64,000 bases of DNA from Gymnorhina tibicen (Eukaryota; Chordata; Aves; Passeriformes; Artamidae), in NCBI GenBank assembly GCA_013399875.1, contig VXAZ01002377.1:62001-126000 (forward strand), read 5' to 3'. Each line of letters starts with the position of its first letter. The first letter of the stretch is position 1. The translations under genes and the position numbers were made by a program. A model generated the notes under the pieces. The model saw only the letters and a list, made by a program, of their open reading frames with translations. It ran no database searches and was not told where the DNA came from. This document shows, piece after piece, positions 50,967 to 64,000 of this stretch.

Positions 50967-53571
50967 TGACCCAGAACCAGCACAGGCCAGTGACCTATCT
51001 TTTTCCCGATACACCATGGGAAGTGCTGCTCCCACAGAAAGATCAGCCCCGGAATTAGAACATCTCCACCCCTTGCTTTACCCACTGCTTGCCCCACTGA
51101 CTGCAATGGCATGGAACCAGTTGGGGAGCATTCCTACACTCTGCTAACAGCATCTGGGAGCAGAAGGCTCCGGATGAGGGGGAGATGAAGCAGCACCATC
51201 CTGCAGCTCCCTCCAGGAAGTCACACCAATACATAAGGAGTCATTTCTGGCATGAAGCCCCAGTCACTTGCAGCTCTTCTGAGGATTTCTGTTGGCTGTG
51301 GGTGTACAAGGGAAGCTCAGTTTGGCTTTCATCCCACAGTGCCAGTTCTCCCTGCAGACTAATCCCAGAGACCAGCACTGACCAGAGGCTCAGCTTCAAG
51401 CTCCACAGCATTCAGTACAGGGCTCTGAGGCACCTGGCACAGCTCTGAGACAGCTTGATGAGAAAATCAACAGAAATCCTGGGGTTCCCCCATCAGAAGA
51501 GCCATTTCCACCTCATGCCAGCATCTTGGCTTCTCCACTGCCTGGGCTGGCTCACAGACAGCAGCCCATGTTTGCACCAGCTCAGAGTGACTAAAACCAA
51601 AGCCTCCAATGCCACATGCTCCTGCTACAGCAAGAGGACATCCTTGGCATGGCTGTGAGGAGCAGCAGGCCTGGCTGTAAAGGCCTTCCTGTGCTGCAGC
51701 ACAAACCAAATCCCTTTTGGAAGGGCTCAAGAGGAAAACATGTTAGGGAGCATTAATGTCTTACATCCAGGTACAGATGTTAAAGTGATCATCAAAACTA
51801 GATTTAGCAAGAGTAAAAGACTGAGCTTTAGTCTGCCCTGCCTTCAAGGGCACGTGATAATTACTCCATTTGCACCCAAAAATTTGCATATTAATGTTGA
51901 TCAAGAGACAGCTTAGGACACAGCTAAAGAGATGCTCCTACTGCCAAAGGCACCAGCAGCAGTTTGGATCCCTGGAAGCAGCTGAGTACAGGTCATCCAA
52001 GGGGTCTGTCTCAAATTTCCAGGCACTAGCTTCATGTCAGAGAGCACAGATGGAGCCTCAGGACAGCTCACATCCCAGGACAGCTCACTCGGCCCAGTGC
52101 TCACACCCCAGGGAAGTTCATCACCTGCAGAGCTCTGACTGCTGCTGAGTCAGTTCTCCACAGGCTCGTTGTGAGAGACTGTAAGTGCTGGGAGCTCTGT
52201 AAGGTGTTAATGCTCACACTGCCCCAGCTGTAGCCTGTCTGACAGCAAAGTAACACTCCTTCTTAAGAGGGAAGACTGCCCTGTTCCCCAGGACATCAGA
52301 ACCACCAGCACCTGCTGTCTCTGATTCCCTTCTCTCTGTGTACCTCCTTACTTCACCTTTTTACTCCAGACCCACTTCAGTCTCACCCAAAACACTCTGT
52401 GAGCCTCTAAGGAAGAAGAGGAGGAAAACCATCCCCAGCCCTCTGCAGGGCATGACACCCATCTCCCCATGAGCATGGCCACCTGAGCTGGTACCTTCTG
52501 CAGGTCTGGAGCAGGGAGCCAGGCCTACAGGAGAAATCCTCTCCCTCCCCCCCCCCNCCCGTATGGGCTCATTCCCAGTCCTTGTGGCTGGACAGAAACC
52601 CAGCACCCACAAGGGAACAGAGCAAGGACAAGGCTCGTGCAGCTCACCCCAGCTCTGCCCGCACCCCCACAGCAGCATCCTGCACCTAGGGATTGCAGGG
52701 AGGCCCCCTGTGACCTTACACCCTTGGACAAAGCTCCTGCAGGGATTTCAAGGCACAGCCCTGACCCTCCGCTTGCACTCAGGTGGTGCAGAGCTCCCCA
52801 CCTTCTCACACTCAGCCAAGCATCAATTTGCAGCCATCCTAAAAAAAACAGAGCCCTGAGTTCCCACCCCATTCTCACCCACATCTCCCCAGGGCAGTGA
52901 AAGCACCCTCAGCATTCTCCCTGAGCCCCACATTCCTGCATCCAGCTCTCATCCACTGCTCTCCCCAGGCCCACCCTGTGCATCCATTTGGGGAGCAGGC
53001 TGGGCAGCATTCCCCCACTACTTCATTGCCTCCCTTCTACTCCTCACAGCCCATCCTCTGCCCCCAACCACCTCCCACAGCACCTCTACCCACCCTCAAC
53101 AGGACCTCCTACAGCCAACCCCTTCCACCCACCTCCTTTTTTAGGGGAGGAAGATCCTCCCCCCAGGTAGCAGGGGAACTCCCCAGTTGGCTGCTGGGGG
53201 AGGAATGGGCGGGTTGCAGGTGCTGGCCTCACTCACCCCACCAGTTGTACTGGTCTGTAGGAACTGGTTGGGCTGGGAAGGAAGCTAGGCACCCTGGGAG
53301 GGTGGTTGGGAGCTTAAAGGAGGGTTGTGCTCAGCCGCCTCCCACTCTGTAGGGGCACAGCCTTTGCTGACAACCTGATTTCGGCTTGAGGGTGTTGTCT
53401 CTGAGTTCAGCTGGAAGCATTCAGGCTGAACAAGGCCTACTAAGTAAAACTTAGTGAGAAGACCAAAAAGCTAAGTTATGATGGTTTTTAAATGCCCCCA
53501 AGGGCTTTTCCTCTCTCTGCTGTGTCAGGGGTGTTACCAGTACTGGGGCTTTTCCTCATTTATAATAAAAT

Positions 53572-53692
53572 CACAGTCACAGGCTGGTTTGGGTTGGAAG
53601 ACACCTTAAAGATCATCCAGTTCCACCCCCGGCCGTGGGCAGGGACACCTTCTACTATCCCAGGTTGCTCCAAGCCCTGTCCAGCCTGGCTC
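53572..53692 (-). mobile_element. CR1 fragment
   Basis: CAGGCTGGTTTGGGTTGGAA then body; joins local repeat copy A. Confidence 0.85.
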
Positions 53693-53714
53693 TGAGTTGC
53701 ATCGCTGCTGGGTC

Positions 53715-54350
53715 TGTCACCTCTGAGTTTGTCATCCTGTATTGGCCATCCCAAATCCTGCATAAAGGAAGGGGTTCTGTGTGGCCCTGGGGCTTGGTGA
53801 TGACATTCAGTCTCCTGCATTGACTCATTGCTTGGGAATCCCCAGGTCTGGGCAATTAATTTACCAAAGATTTTGGCTCTCGTTAATAATCTAATATTTA
53901 TTATATGAGACATTTGTGTAGGACAAGGAATAATGGGTACAAGTTGAAAGAGGGGAAATTTAGGTTAGATATTAGGAATAAATTATTAGGTTTGACGGTG
54001 GTGAGACACTGGAACAGGTTGCCCAGGGTGGTTGTGGCTGACACATCCCTGGAAGTATCAAAGGCCAGGTTGGATAAGGCCTTGAGTAACCTGGCCTAGT
54101 GGAAGGTGTCCCTGCCCATGGCAGGGTGATGAACTACATGAGCTTTAAGGTCCCTTCCAACCCCTTAACATTCCATGACTTGGAAAAACATTTCCGCCAT
54201 GAGGGTGGTCAGACACTGGAACAGGAAGCCAGAGAGGTGGTGCGATTCCATCTTGGAGTACGTTCAAAACTTGACTGAACAGGGCTCTGAGAAACCTGAT
54301 TTCGTCCCTTTTGACTTAAAATTACTCTGTAATTCTTTCATCGTGAGCTC
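53715..54350 (+). repeat. Local dispersed repeat, copy A, split by CR1
   Basis: Part A1 (53715-53870) matches 55455-55610, and part A2 (54177-54350) matches 55611-55785. In copy A the two parts are separated by about 300 bp that include a plus-strand CR1 (53915-54176). Shared text includes CATTGGCCATCCC-like and TGACTCATT...GGGAATCC blocks and the AGGGTGGTCA.ACACTGGAACAGG block. Confidence 0.75.
53915..54176 (+). mobile_element. CR1 fragment splitting local repeat copy A
   Basis: GGGGAAATTTAGGTTAGATA through CCCCTTAACATTCCATGA. Confidence 0.87.
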
Positions 54351-54471
54351 TTTGGGACAGGACCCACTGCACCATTTCTTCTCCATTTCATAGTTTTCAA
54401 TATTTCATCATTTACCCCCAGCCCTCTCCAAGAAGCCCACGAGGGTAGACGGAGTCAAGCAGAAACCTGGT

Positions 54472-54491
54472 TTTATTATCATTGTTTTATT
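54472..54491 (-). terminator. GATA4: Candidate distal GATA4 polyadenylation signals
   Basis: Two AATAAA hexamers on the minus strand, at 54486-54491 and 54472-54477, lie 4.3 kb beyond the GATA4 stop. Nearer AATAAA hexamers at about 56726-56735 would give a 2.1-kb 3' UTR. Sequence alone does not decide which is used. Confidence 0.35.
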
Positions 54492-57400
54492 TCCATTAGT
54501 TCTAAAGGTGTAGAAGTTACGTGGATTGGTTGCCATACTACTTCATAATAGTTATTTTTTTACATCTTTAAATAATTACAGCTTGTTCAGTTGGTTGGTT
54601 TCCCTCTCCCCCTTACAAACAAGTGTCTGTTTCCATGAGACCTTCCCAGATGACCTGGGAAGCTTCAAACTTTATACGTGGGGAGAAAAAAAAGGCAAAA
54701 CGAAACACCACCCCTGACATAGTCACAGCTTCAGTGTTACATTGAGAGCTGTTGATTGGTTTTGAAGCTCCCTTGCAATATTCCTGAGCTCCTCCTGATT
54801 GCACCCTCTCCATCCAAGCCCATAAGATTGCAAGTGATCCATGGATCTTGTCTGATCAATTTACAAAGAATAACTGAAGTGAATCAAGATATTGCACTTC
54901 CACAAAGAGCAAAGACATTTAGAAGTGGTTAAATGACCTTTCTTGGCTCCCTGTCCTGGTTCTGATCTGCCCATCTCCTTTGGTGGCCACTGAGCCAGTG
55001 CCAAGGTCTGGTCTGACACAACCAAACCTTGTGCTGCAAACCCTTCAGCATCAGAATTTTCATGATTATGGATGATCTTGAGGGGAACAAATCCCACAAA
55101 TGCATTTTTATACGTGCTGAGGTGTTTTGCAGGAGTGGGCCCTTCCCTCTTGCTTCTCAGGGAAGGGATAATTCTCGGTCGTGTACTTGTGTAGGACCTG
55201 GTATGGATCCTGCTGGGTTCTCCAGCAATAAAAGGAATAATGAAACTAACAATTACTTCACCTTAATGGGTCTCTAATAATTGTATCTAATTCATTACCA
55301 AAGCAGGTTCTAACTGCCTCCCCCATCACGGGCAGGAAAGCAGAGCTCAGGTGGAACCTGGAATTTTGTAAGTGGCCCCTCCTGCTAGAAGGGGCTGAGT
55401 GTCCTGAAAATGCTGGCACTTTAATCCTCTTGTCCTCTGCGTACCCCTTTGTCTGTTGCTTCTGGAATTTACCATCCTGCATTGGCCATCCCAGCCCCTA
55501 CCTGCAAGACGTGGCTCTGAGTGATTCCTGGGCTTGGAGGCCACGTTCAGCCTCCCACAATGACTCATTACATGGGAATCCTCAAGTCTGAGCAGTTAAT
55601 TTGCCAGTGATTCTTGGAAAAAATTCCAGCATGAGGGTGGTCAAACACTGGAACAGGAACCCAGAGAGGTGGTGGGATTTCCATCCTTAGGAATATTAAA
55701 AAGTTGCCTGAATAGAGCCCTGGGAAACCTGATCTCATCCCTTCTGATTTAAATTATTCTGTTATTTGATCATTAGAAGCTCTGAAGAAGGGGACCCATC
55801 AGTTATGGTGTGTTTGTACCCCACCTGAAATGGTGATGCTGCATCTGAGATCAGTCTCTCACCATCTTGGTATCAGCGTTGGCCTGAAAAAGACAAATTC
55901 TCCTGGGCCAACAACAGCTCTACAACAGTTTTGGGTGATTGAAAAGAACCACAGAACCTGGTATATCCAAACTTCTGCTTCTGGTGCAAAAGCAGGGACA
56001 AAAGAGCTAATTTCTACCCCTAAAGAGTTGTCCTCTACCCCTAAAGCTGTCCTCATGGCCCCCAAAGCTTCACCTTTTGAAAGCAGACGTCTCGTTCTGT
56101 TAGCAGGGTCTTGTAAATGCTCCTCACTCTGTTTCAAGGATTGTTTTTTGGGCTTTGAAGAAGGCTAAAAACCAGTTTATAAATCTCTACCAAGGGGGCA
56201 TAAGGCAGACTCATGTTCTGCAGGGATTTTTCCCTCTGGCATTACAAGCAGAGCCCTTTCTGGCATCTCTGAGTGGGTTTAAAGGGCAGGCAAAAAATTC
56301 CACTGGAGAATTTGGTTTTGAGGGAAGTAGGAGGAACACAGCAATAAGGGAGGGTGGACAGAACCACTGTGAGCCTCCAGATGGAAAGAGAAATGGGAGG
56401 TGATTTTGGTCTGGACTTGAGCTCCTCTCTAGGAGGCTCTGCTCCCTCTTGGGCTTTCCGGGGTAGTTCTGGATATCTCAAAAGTTGGCATGAGCCAAGG
56501 GGCATTTTGTGGTGCAGGTTGCTGTGTTACGGCCAGGAATTCACAGTCAGATCCCAGGAGAGCTCAACTGCCATTTACAAGGGGATTTACTTCAAGGAAG
56601 AGTTTGGGTCAAGATCTTCCTGCCAGTGGAGAAACACCTTTGTGTTTTCACCTCAAATTCATATTTTTCAGTGCTATTTTTGGCCTCTTCTCTGAAGCCT
56701 CGCAGGTCTGAACAGAATCACAGACTTTTATTTATTTGCGTTTCACTAATGTCTTTCTCTCATCTGTAATTAGCACTAATGAGGCTAAACACTGTATTAG
56801 CTCCACAAGACAGAGTGGGAACTGGTGCAAACACCATCCAGCCGTTCCCATGGCATCATTGCCATGGTATTTTTCTCTAGGGAGTGTGGAGGCTCTGTCA
56901 CCCCTCCAAAACCTTGCAAATCTGAGCTATGGAGAGAACGGGGAATGTGAGAGGGTCCAGGACTCTCCAGTCATGACCAGTCCAGTTGAATCCTTCTCCT
57001 TAGAGAAGCTTTTACACCACCAGGAGGGAAAGGGTGAGTTCAAACAAAGACAGCACAATGCCACTCTTTTGCTTCAAACCTGTCCATGGCTCTCCTCTTC
57101 ACCAAGCCATGTGCCTTAGTGTTTGTGTGGAAAAACACTCCTTGTGGGAATGTTGAACAGTAGGAGGCAGAGGGTGGCACTTTTGGGAGGGATGCACAAT
57201 CCCCCGTAGACATTTTTCACTTGGTAGTTCTGTACTCGAGTTCTGGATGTGGGGAGCAAAAGAGAGGAGCTGGGAAGGCAAGAAGGGTTACAGAGCTTGG
57301 GAGCAGACAGAAACAAGAGTGAAGAATCTTGCAGGATGAGGTCTCCCAGAAATTCTCTGCGTGGACAGGCAAAGCTGTCCTTCCTTGGAAATGTTGATGC

Positions 57401-58803
57401 AAACATCATGGGAAGCATCTGGTGAAGTACTTGGACTGCCCAGGGGAGCTGTGGCGTCTGCAGTGCTGGAGTTTGAGTTTGTTAAGCCGGAGACAGAGCA
57501 ATCAGGGCTGGATTAGGCACGACTGATCCCAGCGGGCTCTTAGCATCTCTTCCAACTCCATTTGCCAGGATTCCCTGGTAGCTGAGAGCCTTATGGGCAA
57601 GCAAACAGACGAGTCTTGTTTAATGGAGTTGTGCTTCTCTTGCAGGCAAGTCTGTGCACATGCTTGGTAAAGAAAATGGCCCCTGCCACCTCCAGTAGGG
57701 GCTGAAGCCACTGCTTGTTGCAAAACATGAAATCCTAAAGGATTAGGTGTGGGAAATGGTCACAAGCCAGCTGTTAGGGGGACAGTGGGCACTCACCATA
57801 CAGCCAAAAATAAGTGACCGTCAGATTTCATCAGTGGCATCCAAACCAACATGAAAATAGGCAGAATAATTAAATTATCTGTCTGAAAAGCAATGGCACA
57901 GCAGCATTAGAAGAGCATCTTTCATTTGCTGTGCTCTTGAATCATCTCTAATCCTGGCTTGTCGCCGTCCATCAGGGAAGAGCCCAGCCATTTCCTCCGG
58001 GATTTGATGATCAGCATGGCTCTCATCTACCTTCCTCCAGAAGGTTCCTTCTTCCAAAATCCCTCTTTGACTTTGGACAGACCTACTCCAGGCTCAGCCA
58101 ACAACCTTTTGGAAACACAGTCCCACAATTTCGTAGTGATAAATAGGAAAGGAGTTACTATTAAATACAGACATTCATGAGCTTTCCAGACCATCTAGGA
58201 AAATGAAGACAATGCTCTACATGTGTGAGCTGAGGAGGAAGGGGGATGTCTCTTTTTTTCTCTGCCCTACATCATAACAAATTCACTAAAGCCCCTAAAG
58301 AATCTCTAGTGAAGTGTGTTTACCAAACTGTCCTGGACCTGGCTCTGTTTGGTGGAAGATCACTGAATTTGGGTCATGAGAAGACGGTGGCATTTTCTTC
58401 TGTTCAGGAAAAGAATGCGTGGTGACAGAAGAAGTGTCTCAGCTCCACCACTGTCTGAGTCTTAAATGCCAGATATTGTTAAATAAAACTCAAGAACTGT
58501 GTCCATCTCTGTGTTTCTAGCTGTTTCACAGTAAGTGGTGACAATCAGAGAGGCTCATTTGAAGAGGGGAAAAAAGGCTTCAAATCCTTGAGTTACTTTG
58601 AGATTTGAGTCTTCTCTGTTCATTTCATAAGAGCTCCCCTACACCTCGGATAAGTTCTCTTTACCTCTTTGCTGGAACATCTCACAAGGGGAGAGAAGGC
58701 AGGAGAGCAGGGGAGGTGGGAGACAACATTGACTTGGTGATTACGTGGCATCTTCTTCATCTCTCGAGCAGATCAGCCTGGAGTTCATAGGGAAAGGGCC
58801 AGG
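54492..58803 (-). other. GATA4: GATA4 3' UTR and flank
   Basis: No coding signal. The stretch holds repeat copy B (55455-55785) and otherwise AT-rich single-copy sequence. How much is transcribed depends on the polyA site used. Confidence 0.4.
55455..55785 (+). repeat. Local dispersed repeat, copy B, uninterrupted
   Basis: This is the contiguous counterpart of copy A, about 1.5 kb away in direct orientation. Its second half resembles a CR1 3' region; the first half is not recognised. Confidence 0.75.

Positions 58804-64000
<5,197 letters not shown>

Larger units (their letters stand above)
50582..54471. other. NEIL2-GATA4 intergenic region
   Basis: No coding exon was recognised. A noncoding NEIL2 first exon should lie somewhere here but has no clear CpG-rich promoter to mark it. 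Content: CR1 pieces, a C-rich run with one N at 52557, a proline-coding-like CT-rich segment at 52900-53180, and one copy of a local repeat pair (53715-53870 and 54177-54350). Confidence 0.5.

Noticed and set aside
52897..53352. 151-aa Pro/Ser-rich open frame between NEIL2 and GATA4
   Set aside because: CT-rich low-complexity sequence with no domain and no splice partners.

Overview
The window is nuclear DNA from a bird. It contains many CR1 non-LTR retrotransposon fragments in both orientations, and its genes are vertebrate genes split by GT-AG introns. Gene order is AvBD13 (+), CTSB (+), FDFT1 (-), NEIL2 (-), GATA4 (-). This is the conserved block that carries beta-defensins, CTSB, FDFT1, NEIL2 and GATA4 on human 8p23.1 and on chicken chromosome 3. 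I cannot fix the species; a neognath bird is certain enough, and a passerine is only a guess.

Layout. 1-1535: the last exon of the beta-defensin AvBD13, with its polyA signal; its signal-peptide exon is not found and probably lies left of the window. 1536-19490: about 18 kb with no recognisable gene, made of CR1 fragments and single-copy sequence. It also holds a 72-bp, 92%-identical inverted repeat (9930-10001 against 10981-11052) and a pentanucleotide satellite (11092-11189). 19490-20768: a purine-rich minisatellite field with 122-bp and 51-bp periods, directly upstream of the CTSB promoter. 20780-33095: CTSB, with one noncoding exon and nine coding exons, giving a complete 340-aa cathepsin B. 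33876-45760: FDFT1 (squalene synthase), tail to tail with CTSB; eight coding exons, with the start of exon 2 lost in an assembly gap. Its promoter is an 84-bp tandem duplication that pairs direct and inverted CCAAT boxes. 46849-50580: NEIL2, four coding exons, 327 aa. 58804-64000: GATA4 from the N-terminal zinc finger to the stop codon; its 5' exons lie beyond the right edge.

The genes do not form a pathway. AvBD13 is a secreted antimicrobial peptide, CTSB a lysosomal cysteine protease, FDFT1 the first committed step of sterol synthesis, NEIL2 a base-excision-repair glycosylase, and GATA4 a heart and endoderm transcription factor. What joins them is ancient synteny.

I found no wholly new gene system. 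The observations most worth checking are the 72-bp inverted repeat, the duplicated FDFT1 promoter module, the 18-bp-based minisatellite in FDFT1 intron 1, the purine field against the CTSB promoter, three GATA motifs spaced exactly 20 bp apart, and a local repeat pair of which one copy is split by a CR1 insertion.
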